Positions 1 to 6,607 of a DNA stretch of 15,577 nucleotides are shown here, piece after piece. This DNA comes from Spirochaetota bacterium (lineage in GTDB: Bacteria; Spirochaetota; UBA4802; JAFGJZ01), in NCBI GenBank assembly GCA_023396615.1, contig JAEWVM010000052.1:1-15577 (forward strand). The letters run 5' to 3'. Under the pieces are notes generated by a model. It had not been told where the DNA came from, did not search any database, and saw only the letters and a program-made list of their open reading frames with translations. The position numbers and the translations under genes were made by a program. Numbering within the stretch: position 1 is the stretch's first letter; each line of letters opens with the position of its first letter.

Positions 1-117
1 TTCAGGACATCTTTGGTTTTCACGGGTGTTTTCGTAATAATAATTGTTGCATTGTCGTATTCTGTTGGTTATTTCCGTAAAAAAATAAGCAAAACTCATC
101 ATGGAAAGCATAGATGA
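1..117 (+). CDS. C-terminal end of a membrane protein (5' end outside window)
   Basis: An open frame enters from the left edge and ends at the TGA at 115-117. It encodes 38 residues: a hydrophobic stretch of about 20 residues (roughly residues 4-25, rich in Val, Ile, Phe and Leu) followed by a basic tail with KKISK and HHGKHR. This is what the last transmembrane helix and cytoplasmic tail of an inner-membrane protein look like. Its stop overlaps the start of the next gene as ATGA (114-117), so the two are probably one operon with coupled translation. The family cannot be recognised from this fragment. Confidence 0.6.
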   Translation, partial: FRTSLVFTGVFVIIIVALSYSVGYFRKKISKTHHGKHR

Positions 118-941
118 ATGATGTTCACATACATTGTTTTCAGGACAGAGCAGTTAATTTCAGAGAAGACTATTTTTCTGATGATTTTTTCAGACTGCTC
201 TACCAAAGCAATAAAGCGAGTATTGCCGGTTCAGATTACGTAAAAGATTATCTTATCAATTCTAAAACGGAAAAAGCGGTTATACTTTCTTTTCCCTGGA
301 TGAAAGATGAATTTCTCATTGAGCAGAATGAATATTTTATAAGGGTCCGTGAACATTTCTCCAGCAATATATTTTTTTTTGGAAATATCAGTTTTAATTC
401 AAAAGATATTGGAAGGGACATTTCACAGTTGGTTGAGAAGGGTTTTTCCGGCATCGGGGAAATTGCTTTTTATGACGGAAATGTGAGATATGATTATCTC
501 GATGAAATTCTTTATTTTGCAGGTCAGGAAAATCTGCCTGTAAATATTCATTTAAATGAAACAGTAGGTCATAACTATCCGGGTAAGTACTTTACGGATT
601 TTCAGAAGCTTTCAGATGTTCTCGGCCGAAATGTTAAAACAAATGTAATTCTTTCGCATCTTGGCGGGGGTTTTTTGTTTTATTTTTTAATGCCTGAAAT
701 CAGAAATTCTCTGACAAATGTCTATTTTGATATTTCTGCATCGCCGTTTTTATATTTAGATGATGTTTACAGGACGGCACTTCTTTGTGCGCCGGGTAAG
801 ATATTGTTCGGTACGGATTTTCCTCTTATAGGAAAAGACCGTTATATGAAAACCATTTCCGGGGATTGTGCCCGGGATATAGATTTATCAACTAATTACT
901 TTTTTGATCATGTTTTAACGGGCAGAATGAAGGAGTCTTAA
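114..941 (+). CDS. Amidohydrolase-family (TIM-barrel) metal-dependent hydrolase
   Basis: This 275-residue protein has the ligand pattern of the amidohydrolase 2 superfamily: HIH at residues 5-7, Glu116 in GIGEIAF, His146 in NIHLNE, His182 in ILSHLGGG and Asp235 in LFGTDFP. All expected metal ligands are present, so an active cytoplasmic enzyme on a (beta/alpha)8 fold is likely. Family members hydrolyse or decarboxylate small cyclic or aromatic compounds; the substrate cannot be read from the sequence. The start at 114 overlaps the stop of the preceding membrane-protein frame as ATGA, and the HxH motif directly after it supports this N-terminus. The last 27 bases overlap the convergent STAS gene. 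Confidence 0.8.
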   Translation: MNDVHIHCFQDRAVNFREDYFSDDFFRLLYQSNKASIAGSDYVKDYLINSKTEKAVILSFPWMKDEFLIEQNEYFIRVREHFSSNIFFFGNISFNSKDIGRDISQLVEKGFSGIGEIAFYDGNVRYDYLDEILYFAGQENLPVNIHLNETVGHNYPGKYFTDFQKLSDVLGRNVKTNVILSHLGGGFLFYFLMPEIRNSLTNVYFDISASPFLYLDDVYRTALLCAPGKILFGTDFPLIGKDRYMKTISGDCARDIDLSTNYFFDHVLTGRMKES

Positions 942-1283
942 AAGTTCTTCTTTACTCATAACAGGCGGTGCAATTTCGTAAAGACCAATTATCTGGAATA
1001 TTGTATTGAAGTACTCGTTCGGCAGATATATGACGGTTTTTTTGCCTGAATTTGAAACTTTTTTGAAGAGTTTCAGAAGATCCACTATTCCGGAGCTGTT
1101 TATATAAAAAGATTCTCTGAATTCAATTGCAATGACAGAGCAGTCTGAATCAAGAGCCTGATCGAAATACCGAGTCAGAATTTCCTCAGAATCAGAAGTA
1201 ATATCACCGCTTGTGACTATTACGGGAATTAGTTCCAAATATTCGAACGAGCATGTAAGAGGTTTTAGTGAAAATTTATCCAT
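915..1283 (-). CDS. STAS-domain protein (anti-sigma factor antagonist-like)
   Basis: This 122-residue protein consists of one STAS domain. The strand CSVIAIEF (48-55) is followed by INSSGIVDLLK (61-71), which matches the SpoIIAA-type DSSG loop carrying the regulatory phosphoserine, here Ser63 or Ser64 with Asn in place of Asp. Then come a helix, the strand KKTVIYLP and an IGLYEI segment like the usual SGL-F-I. Such proteins bind and neutralise anti-sigma kinases when dephosphorylated. No kinase, phosphatase or sigma gene is visible here, so the partner is elsewhere. The SD-like GAGG is only one base from the ATG, unusually close, but no alternative start lies nearby. The 3' end overlaps the convergent amidohydrolase by 27 bases. 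Confidence 0.8.
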   Translation of the reverse strand: MDKFSLKPLTCSFEYLELIPVIVTSGDITSDSEEILTRYFDQALDSDCSVIAIEFRESFYINSSGIVDLLKLFKKVSNSGKKTVIYLPNEYFNTIFQIIGLYEIAPPVMSKEELLRLLHSAR

Positions 1284-1303
1284 ACCTCAGAAATTAACTG
1301 CAT

Positions 1304-1332
1304 ATAATAATATCAACTATAATATTTTGCAA
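1304..1332 (-). promoter_or_regulatory. Sigma70-type promoter of the STAS gene
   Basis: On the minus strand, TTGCAA (-35, at 1327-1332) and TATTAT (-10, at 1304-1309) are separated by exactly 17 bases, about 20 bases upstream of the STAS start codon. It lies between the oxidoreductase stop and the STAS gene, so STAS can be transcribed independently of the upstream gene. Confidence 0.5.
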
Positions 1333-1344
1333 TTTTTTGGTTAA

Positions 1345-2367
1345 TCAGTTGAAGGAAACGGATTTATTCTCTGTGATACTTCGGATTATCAGTTCAACAG
1401 TATGTATATTTCTTACTGATTCATCTAAAGAAACAAGAGGTTTTGATTTGCCTTTCATGACGTCCAGGAAATTTTCTAACTGAAGCATGAATGAATTTGC
1501 TTCCTCAATCTCGTAACGGTCGGTCATTATATATCCCCATTTCTCTTTGCGGTGGAGGACGTTTATGAATATGTCGCAGTAAATTCCCCACGCAACCGGA
1601 AGTTGAATGATGCCGTTCGCGCAGCTGATGTGAAGCATTTGAGTAAAATTAGCGTGCTTGCTGCTTTCAATGAATGCGGCGATTCCGTTTTCATATGATA
1701 TCTGAGAAAAAACGCGGTCTATTACATCATAGTCTTTGTTGTGATTGCCGGATGCGAATATTGTCAAAGGTTCGCTTCCGCTGAAATAGTTGGCTGCATT
1801 AACGCAATAGCTCATCCAGTCATGAGTTACACCGCCGCCGCATTCTTTTCTGTAGCGCCAGTCCTGTGAGTTCAGTTTGTCTTTATGAGCTTCGGGTTCA
1901 TAATTGCTGAATGAAGCACGTATTGAATCAATTTTTCCCAAACCGGAAGAAAACGCAAGTTCTTCAACTTTTCTGATAGCCGGATGATGGCGGAACATGC
2001 AGCCTTCCATGAGAAAAGCACCGTAGCTGTTGACAAGATTGCGAATTTCATACGCATCTTTTGATGTTATGGTCAGAGATTTCTCGCAGAGGATGTTTCT
2101 TGTTCCGGACGTAAGGCATTCTTTTATCTGTTCGAGATGCTGGTTCGGCCATGTGCAAAGAATAACCGCGTCGGGTTTCTCGGAGCTTATCATCTCTGTT
2201 ATATTTGTGTAAGGACGGCATTTATATTTTTCTGCCCAGATTTTTGCGCGGGAAGAATCAATATCGCAGCATGATGTAATAGTCACTTCAGGAAATGCCG
2301 CCGCTGCGTTTGCGTGAAGATGCGAATGTGCTCCGCAGCCAACAATTGAGATATTTATTTTTTCCAT
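1345..2367 (-). CDS. Gfo/Idh/MocA-family NAD(P)-dependent oxidoreductase
   Basis: This 340-residue protein has the normal family length. The N-terminal Rossmann fold shows IVGCGAHSHLH (8-18) for dinucleotide binding and an acidic CDID segment (34-37) after beta-2. The family EKP motif appears as CEKSL (94-98), keeping the lysine. The second domain has DWR (169-171) and GGGVTHDW (177-184). At the position where the family usually has the catalytic His (GGG-x3-D-x3-H) there is Tyr187. Members oxidise or reduce sugars, inositols and related polyols; the substrate is not readable. An SD (GGAG) lies 8 bases before ATG 2367. The gene follows directly behind the tRNA terminator, so its promoter is unclear. 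STAS follows 61 bases downstream on the same strand. Confidence 0.85.
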   Translation of the reverse strand: MEKINISIVGCGAHSHLHANAAAAFPEVTITSCCDIDSSRAKIWAEKYKCRPYTNITEMISSEKPDAVILCTWPNQHLEQIKECLTSGTRNILCEKSLTITSKDAYEIRNLVNSYGAFLMEGCMFRHHPAIRKVEELAFSSGLGKIDSIRASFSNYEPEAHKDKLNSQDWRYRKECGGGVTHDWMSYCVNAANYFSGSEPLTIFASGNHNKDYDVIDRVFSQISYENGIAAFIESSKHANFTQMLHISCANGIIQLPVAWGIYCDIFINVLHRKEKWGYIMTDRYEIEEANSFMLQLENFLDVMKGKSKPLVSLDESVRNIHTVELIIRSITENKSVSFN

Positions 2368-2379
2368 ATAAATTTCTCC

Positions 2380-2413
2380 AAAAAAAAAGGAGTTTCTTTC
2401 GAAACTCCTTTTT
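2380..2413 (-). terminator. Rho-independent terminator of the tRNA-Lys/Glu unit
   Basis: A perfect 8-bp stem, GGAGTTTC (2389-2396) with GAAACTCC (2401-2408), has a 4-base loop and is extended by A/T pairs on both sides. Read on the minus strand it is followed by a run of eight or nine T. It sits 5 bases past the end of tRNA-Glu (hairpin edge 2413, tRNA edge 2418) and only 13 bases before the oxidoreductase ATG. The T/A-rich flanks could also let it work from the + strand, but no + gene ends here. Confidence 0.85.
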
Positions 2414-2417
2414 GATG

Positions 2418-2490
2418 CACCCTCGAGGGGGTTCGAACCCCTGTTCCCGAGATGAAAACCCGGTGTCCTAGACCACTGAACGACGAGGGC
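2418..2490 (-). tRNA. tRNA-Glu (anticodon TTC)
   Basis: This is a complete 73-base cloverleaf on the minus strand. The acceptor GCCCTCG pairs with CGAGGGT, with a first-position G-T wobble. The D arm contains AGTGGTCTA, and the anticodon stem closes the loop TTTTCAT with anticodon TTC (positions 2454-2456 on the + strand). The T arm is AGGGG-TTCGAAC-CCCCT. The discriminator is G. CCA is not encoded, because CAT follows, so CCA must be added by the nucleotidyltransferase. It lies 3 bases downstream of tRNA-Lys in one transcript. Confidence 0.95.
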
Positions 2491-2493
2491 ATT

Positions 2494-2566
2494 TGAGACG
2501 CCCGGGAATCGAACCCGGTACCCACTGCTTAAAAGGCAGTTGCTCTACCGAATGAGCTAGCGTCTC
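2494..2566 (-). tRNA. tRNA-Lys (anticodon TTT)
   Basis: This is a complete 73-base cloverleaf on the minus strand. The acceptor GAGACGC pairs with GCGTCTC, the D arm is TAGCTCATTCGGTAGAGCA, and the anticodon loop CTTTTAA carries TTT (2531-2533 on the + strand) on an ACTGC/GCAGT stem. The T arm is CCGGG-TTCGATT-CCCGG. The discriminator is A, with no encoded CCA. It is the first gene of the tRNA-Lys/tRNA-Glu unit; the spacer between the two is only 3 bases. Confidence 0.96.
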
Positions 2567-2567
2567 A

Positions 2568-2646
2568 GCGTGAATAACCAAATACTAAAGCGGTCATTAT
2601 GTGTCAAACAAAATAATTGCAGAAAACAGGAAATAAGTATTCACGC
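2568..2646. repeat. 9-base inverted repeat flanking the tRNA promoter
   Basis: GCGTGAATA at 2568-2576 and its exact reverse complement TATTCACGC at 2638-2646 enclose the putative tRNA promoter, with 61 bases between the arms. One arm touches the 5' end of tRNA-Lys. It could be a regulator binding pair, part of a leader fold, or chance in AT-rich DNA; a 9-base match at this spacing is suggestive but not conclusive. Confidence 0.5.
2579..2607 (-). promoter_or_regulatory. Promoter of the tRNA-Lys/tRNA-Glu unit
   Basis: On the minus strand a consensus TTGACA (-35, 2602-2607) is followed after 17 bases by TATTTG (-10, 2579-2584), 12 bases before the 5' end of tRNA-Lys. The -10 is weak but spacing and position are right for a short tRNA leader. 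It lies inside a pair of 9-base inverted repeats. Confidence 0.55.
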
Positions 2647-2647
2647 A

Positions 2648-2674
2648 AAATTGTTTCAACGCTTGAAGCAATTT
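2648..2674. repeat. 27-base palindrome upstream of the tRNA promoter
   Basis: AAATTGTTTCAA (2648-2659) and TTGAAGCAATTT (2663-2674) form a 12-bp stem with one G-T or mismatch position and a 3-base CGC loop. On the + strand an A run follows and on the minus strand no T run follows, so it is not a standard intrinsic terminator in either direction. The rest of the gene-free stretch 2567-2846 is very AT-rich; it also holds an 8-base inverted repeat (TAAGTTTA at 2704-2711, TAAACTTA at 2738-2745). Confidence 0.5.
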
Positions 2675-2796
2675 AAAAAAAGGCATGGAATCGTCAAGTA
2701 AATTAAGTTTAATAATGATATTAAAAATGAAAAAAAATAAACTTAGTAATAATTTTATTAATTAAATTCCATTTTGTGTCAGTTTCTATAAACCAC

Positions 2797-2827
2797 TTGA
2801 CAGTATATTGCCGATAATGAAATAGAT
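2797..2827 (+). promoter_or_regulatory. Possible promoter of the M23-like gene
   Basis: A consensus TTGACA lies at 2797-2802. The best -10 partner is TGAAAT (2818-2823) at a short 15-base spacing; GATAAT at 2813-2818 is a better hexamer but too close to the -35. The distance to the gene start is right, so a promoter here is likely although the exact -10 is uncertain. An SD, GAGGAG (2835-2840), follows. Confidence 0.35.
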
Positions 2828-2846
2828 GTAATTTGAGGAGATTTTG

Positions 2847-3860
2847 ATGCGGCTTAACCCTTTTCGGGAAACAAATTTTAATGATCTTCAGCAGAATCTG
2901 AATTATCTTCTTGCAGAGCGGAAAGACTCATTAAAGAAGCGTTTTTCTGATTGGCTGGCTGCTGTCCGTAAAAAGGGAAATGAAAGAATCACCCTCATGT
3001 TTATCCCTCATTCTGAGAAAAAAATAGTAAATTTTCATATATCTATGTATACGGTTACGATAGTTTTATCTTTATTCGCGGTTATTATTGTCGTAACCTC
3101 GCTAACAATCCTCAATCATACTTCAACTGTCAAGGAAGTTGACAAGCTTGAGCTTTATGAAAGCGACTATGCTAACCAGATTGAAATGTATAAAGAAGAA
3201 ATAAACAGGCTTTATTCCGTTTTTAAGAAATTTGACGATCAGGCTGATCCTCTATTCCGTTTTACACCTGAAGGGGCATCATTTTCTTCAGGAAAGGGCG
3301 GCGGATCCGAACAGCCGCCGTCGGATCCATCTTCTCCTTCAATTGAGTCTTTGACAATTGAAGAAATCGAACAGGAATTTAAAACTTCAAAGGACAAACT
3401 TCTTGTAATAAAAAGGTTTATGGAGAGCAGGGCTAAAGTCATTGAAAATACGCCTTCTCTTTGGCCTGTTAATGGAAATATAATTACAGCATTCGGTGAT
3501 TCGAAGTCATCTTCTCTTTCCGGCAGCGGAGAGAGAGCTCTGGGTGTTGATATCGCAGCATATCCGGGTTCCGAAATAAAAGTATCCGCTCCTGGAACGG
3601 TTGAGTCAATAGTATGGGATTCTGTTTACGGTTTGAGAATAACGGTTTCTCACAAATACGGTTATTCAACAATTTACTCGTATTGCCAGAGGGTTACTGT
3701 TGATGTAGGGCAAAAACTAAGCAAAGGCGAAATTATCGGATATGTCGGCAAAACAGGAAGAGCGGCGAGATACATGCTTCATTATCAGATAAGAATAGGC
3801 ACAAATTATGCCGATCCTCTTCCTTATCTAAATAAAATTTCCCTTGATTCTAAGATCTGA
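2847..3860 (+). CDS. Membrane-anchored, degenerate M23/LytM-domain protein
   Basis: A 337-residue protein. A cytoplasmic basic N-terminus (1-65) is followed by one transmembrane helix (about 68-88), a coiled-coil-like segment (about 95-130), a Gly/Ser/Pro-rich linker (about 145-166), a second helix (170-200) and a C-terminal LytM fold (about 205-330). The fold is clear (WPVNG, ITAFG, GVDIAA, APGTV, VGQKLSKGEIIGYVGKTG), but catalytic positions are changed: the HxxxD His is Ala231 (Asp235 kept), the YxH His is Tyr279, and HxH is Met310-Leu-His312. It is therefore probably inactive and may act like EnvC/NlpD-type activators or as a scaffold. ATG 2847 is chosen over TTG 2844 because GAGGAG sits 6 bases upstream. 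Its 3' end overlaps convergent tsaD by 33 bases. Confidence 0.85.
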   Translation: MRLNPFRETNFNDLQQNLNYLLAERKDSLKKRFSDWLAAVRKKGNERITLMFIPHSEKKIVNFHISMYTVTIVLSLFAVIIVVTSLTILNHTSTVKEVDKLELYESDYANQIEMYKEEINRLYSVFKKFDDQADPLFRFTPEGASFSSGKGGGSEQPPSDPSSPSIESLTIEEIEQEFKTSKDKLLVIKRFMESRAKVIENTPSLWPVNGNIITAFGDSKSSSLSGSGERALGVDIAAYPGSEIKVSAPGTVESIVWDSVYGLRITVSHKYGYSTIYSYCQRVTVDVGQKLSKGEIIGYVGKTGRAARYMLHYQIRIGTNYADPLPYLNKISLDSKI

Positions 3861-4838
3861 ATCTTTGGCATAAACTTCACAAGTTAAATCAGAAAACAAT
3901 TTTTTAGTGTAGTAGTGATAACCGAGACCTGCAACCATTGCGGCATTGTCTGTGCACAAAACAGGTTCGGGGATGAAAACATTGATATCATTTAATTCAG
4001 AGAGTCTTTCTCTGAGTCTTGAATTTGCCGCTACACCGCCTGCAACAACTACATTTTTTATTCCGAATTTTTCCGAAGCAAGATTAATGCGTGATATGAG
4101 AATTTGAACCGCGCTTTCCTGAAATGAATAAACTATTTCTTCTTTTGGGGCTTCGGGATTGTTTGATATATAGTTTACAACTGCAGTTTTGAGACCTGAA
4201 TAAGAAAAATCAAACGGATCGTTCTTCATGTTTACGCGTTTAGGGAAAGAAATGTCTTTGCGGATTGCCGATTTAGCTAGTTTGTCTATTATAGGGCCGC
4301 CCGGATAACCGAGATTCAGGAATTTAGAAACTTTATCATATGCTTCCCCGACGGCATCATCAGTCGTTCTTCCTATCAGGGTTAGATCGGAAATTCCCTT
4401 TACGAGATACAGCGCGGTGTTTCCTCCGGAAATCAGCAGTCCGATAAACGGAAACTGCAGTTCGGGATTTGAAAGAAATGCCGCGTAAAGATGAGATTCG
4501 ATATGGCTTACGGTAATAAGCGGAATATCAAGAGTGTATGATATCGTCTTTGCGCTTTGGAGAGAAATCATTAATGATCCTATAAGACCGGGTCTGTTTG
4601 CGCAGGAAACGAAATCAAGATCCGAAAAACTCATGCCCGCATCATTTAGTGCATTCTGAATAACCCCGTTTATAAGCTCCAAATGAGCTCTGGACGCAAT
4701 TTCGGGAACAACTCCGAAGTATTCGCTGTGAAGATCAATCTGACTTGAAATTACATTAGAGCGTATGACCATGCCGTCTTCAACAACTGAGGCTGAAGTT
4801 TCATCGCATGAGCTTTCGAGTCCCAGACCAATAGCCAT
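3828..4838 (-). CDS. tsaD: tRNA N6-threonylcarbamoyladenosine synthase subunit TsaD
   Basis: A 336-residue Kae1/Qri7/TsaD protein of the usual length. With TsaB and TsaE it transfers the threonylcarbamoyl group to A37 of ANN-decoding tRNAs. It shows the N-terminal ESSCDETSAS (8-17), EIASRAHLE (46-54), metal-binding His112 and His116 in HIESHLYA, SGGN (137-140), GGVAANSRLR (267-276) and the third ligand Asp297 in CTDNAAM. Two positions differ from the common form: SGGHT is SGGNT, and GPGL is RPGL (82-85). The start codon directly abuts the ctpA stop (TAAATG), which implies coupled translation as the last gene of the lipoprotein-ctpA-tsaD operon. The 3' end runs 33 bases into the convergent M23-like gene. 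Confidence 0.95.
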   Translation of the reverse strand: MAIGLGLESSCDETSASVVEDGMVIRSNVISSQIDLHSEYFGVVPEIASRAHLELINGVIQNALNDAGMSFSDLDFVSCANRPGLIGSLMISLQSAKTISYTLDIPLITVSHIESHLYAAFLSNPELQFPFIGLLISGGNTALYLVKGISDLTLIGRTTDDAVGEAYDKVSKFLNLGYPGGPIIDKLAKSAIRKDISFPKRVNMKNDPFDFSYSGLKTAVVNYISNNPEAPKEEIVYSFQESAVQILISRINLASEKFGIKNVVVAGGVAANSRLRERLSELNDINVFIPEPVLCTDNAAMVAGLGYHYYTKKLFSDLTCEVYAKDSDLRIKGNFI

Positions 4839-6194
4839 TTATTTCGCTCCTGCAAGCGCTATTGCTTTATTAAGCTCAGAATCAAATTCAAGATCATAAA
4901 GCGGCGAAGGTTCTGTTTTATTGATTTCTTTTTTTAAATAATAAAGCGCAATTGAAGGCGAAACTTTCAAGTTTTTCGATTCAAGAAGTGAAAGAAATTC
5001 CTGAGCGGTATCTTTGGTATATGCTTTTTTTGATTTAGCGAAATTTTCAAGAATTCCATCATTGAATACACGAGAAAGATTTTTCTTGTCATCGTCACTG
5101 TATTTCGGAAGTTCTACGGCAAAATCCGGTTCAATTCCTTTTTTGTGAATCATCGTACCGTTAGGAGTATAGTATTTTCTCATGGTAATTGTGAATCCGG
5201 AAGTGTTTTCTTCAATATCAACTATTCTCTGAACAAGCGCCTTTCCAAAAGTTTTTTGTCCGATAAGCTTTGCTCTATTGTTGTCTTTAAGAGCTCCGGA
5301 AAAAACTTCCGAAGATGATGCGCTTCCTGAGTTCACCAGAAGAAGAACTTCTCCGGAATAGAGAGGATCTTTCAAAGATTTAAATTCCTCTCCAACGCCG
5401 GTTCCTTCTTTTCCGCGTGTTGTAGTAATTACCTTACCTTTTGGTAGAAGCATATCTGCCATTGAAATTGAAGTTTCAAAATCTCCTCCGGGATTATCTC
5501 TCAGGTCGATTATAATTTTTTTCGCAGTAGAGAGACTTTTGAGAGCTTTTTCAAATTCAACTCCTGTTTCGGCGTAAAAATGTGTTATTCTGATATATCC
5601 GATTCCGGGATGTTCTTTTAAAAATCCCGATTTTATACTTTTTATTTTTATTGGAGCTTTATCGATTTTAAATTCAATAGGCTCGTCGAACCCTTCCCGT
5701 TTGATTAATATTGAAACCTGGGAATTTTTATCTCTGATATCTTTTATCAAATCCTGATAATTATCACTTTTTACCTGTGTGCCGTTTAGCTGTAATATAG
5801 TGTCTCCTGAGCGGATTCCCGACTTATGTGCAGGAGAATCTTCGATGGGAGATATTACAACAACAGAGTCATTTTTAATGGTAAGTTCGACGCCTATGCC
5901 GGTAAAGCGTCCGGTAACGCCGCCCTTGAAATCAGCATAATCAGTTTCGTCAAGAAACCGCGAATAAGGGTCGTTGAGAGATTGAAGCATTCCGCGCATA
6001 GCTCCGCGAAACAAAGTTTTGGGGCTCACGTTTTCAACGTATTCCGATTGAATTACCCTGTAAAGAAAGTGAAATTGATCGAGATACTTGAATGAGTTTT
6101 CCTGCTGGCTTTTAAGTAGAGAGAAAGTCATTCCGAACAAAAAACCGCAGATGAAAATTATGATGCCGAAATGCAGAAATCTTTTTTTATTCAT
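4839..6194 (-). CDS. ctpA: C-terminal processing peptidase CtpA/Prc (S41 family)
   Basis: A 451-residue S41A protease. An uncleaved-looking N-terminal membrane anchor (about 6-27) puts it in the periplasm. After a helical region comes the PDZ domain (about 95-178, with GRFTGIGVEL and SGIRSGDTILQLNG) that binds C-terminal tails, then the protease core. The motif VNSGSASSSEVFSGAL (287-302) supplies the catalytic Ser, most likely Ser293, and TFGKALVQ the general-base Lys318, at the typical spacing of 25. A charged C-terminal extension follows. It trims or degrades envelope proteins from the C-terminus. It starts 2 bases after the lipoprotein stop and abuts tsaD, so all three share one message. 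Confidence 0.95.
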   Translation of the reverse strand: MNKKRFLHFGIIIFICGFLFGMTFSLLKSQQENSFKYLDQFHFLYRVIQSEYVENVSPKTLFRGAMRGMLQSLNDPYSRFLDETDYADFKGGVTGRFTGIGVELTIKNDSVVVISPIEDSPAHKSGIRSGDTILQLNGTQVKSDNYQDLIKDIRDKNSQVSILIKREGFDEPIEFKIDKAPIKIKSIKSGFLKEHPGIGYIRITHFYAETGVEFEKALKSLSTAKKIIIDLRDNPGGDFETSISMADMLLPKGKVITTTRGKEGTGVGEEFKSLKDPLYSGEVLLLVNSGSASSSEVFSGALKDNNRAKLIGQKTFGKALVQRIVDIEENTSGFTITMRKYYTPNGTMIHKKGIEPDFAVELPKYSDDDKKNLSRVFNDGILENFAKSKKAYTKDTAQEFLSLLESKNLKVSPSIALYYLKKEINKTEPSPLYDLEFDSELNKAIALAGAK

Positions 6195-6196
6195 GC

Positions 6197-6466
6197 TTAC
6201 TTCTCGAATATATATTTGTAATCATCTGAGTGTTTATTCTGCATGTAGTTACAAAATAAATCAAAATCAATTTTATATTTTTTGAGATCATCTGCCAATA
6301 TTGTTTTTTTCTCAGTTGAAGTTAATTTGTGATCTATTCCATTAACTGCAATTTTTTCAAATATCTGTTCTCTTAAAATAGTATAACTTTCTTCATCCAT
6401 TTGCGCTTTTGAACATGCCGTAAATGCCGCTGCGGCAATAAATATAATCATGATTATTTTTTTCAC
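6197..6466 (-). CDS. Small lipoprotein of unknown function
   Basis: The proposed product has 89 residues, starting at GTG 6464-6466. An ATG three codons upstream (6475) is in frame, but the SD AAGGA directly touches that ATG, whereas it is about 8-9 bases from the GTG; the GTG start also gives a textbook signal peptide (KKII, then a run of Ile/Phe/Ala). Lipobox FTAC with Phe at -3 is followed by SKAQ, so the mature protein begins at Cys. The mature part is charged and probably helical, with no recognised domain. It is the first gene of an operon with ctpA and tsaD; a job as partner or adaptor of CtpA, as NlpI is for Prc, is inference only. Confidence 0.75.
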   Translation of the reverse strand: MKKIIMIIFIAAAAFTACSKAQMDEESYTILREQIFEKIAVNGIDHKLTSTEKKTILADDLKKYKIDFDLFCNYMQNKHSDDYKYIFEK

Positions 6467-6497
6467 ATTAGCCATCCTTTTTTGATAATACGTGACC

Positions 6498-6526
6498 CTT
6501 ATATAAAATCACAGTTATTATTTCAA
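6498..6526 (-). promoter_or_regulatory. Promoter of the lipoprotein-ctpA-tsaD operon
   Basis: On the minus strand TTGAAA (-35, 6521-6526) and TATAAG (-10, 6498-6503) are 17 bases apart, about 30 bases upstream of the lipoprotein start. Both hexamers match the sigma70 consensus at five of six positions. Confidence 0.6.
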
Positions 6527-6561
6527 TATAAATATTCTCTGTGATATTGTGAAGGTTTTGC

Positions 6562-6592
6562 TTGACAGAGAGTTGGACGGCTAAAAAATAAT
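6562..6592 (+). promoter_or_regulatory. Possible promoter of pepF
   Basis: A consensus TTGACA (6562-6567) is followed by AATAAT (6587-6592, five of six to TATAAT) at a long 19-base spacing. The extended SD-like GGCGGTGG lies just downstream. The spacing makes this uncertain. Confidence 0.35.
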
Positions 6593-6607
6593 TTAACGGC
6601 GGTGGTT

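Noticed and set aside
2700..2770. Very AT-rich stretch that could be an origin or A-box region
   Set aside because: No DnaA boxes or iterons are visible and the neighbours are not origin genes; it is ordinary AT-rich upstream DNA with a short inverted repeat.
5826..6285. Two open frames on the + strand inside ctpA and the lipoprotein gene
   Set aside because: Both are antisense shadows of strongly supported coding regions.
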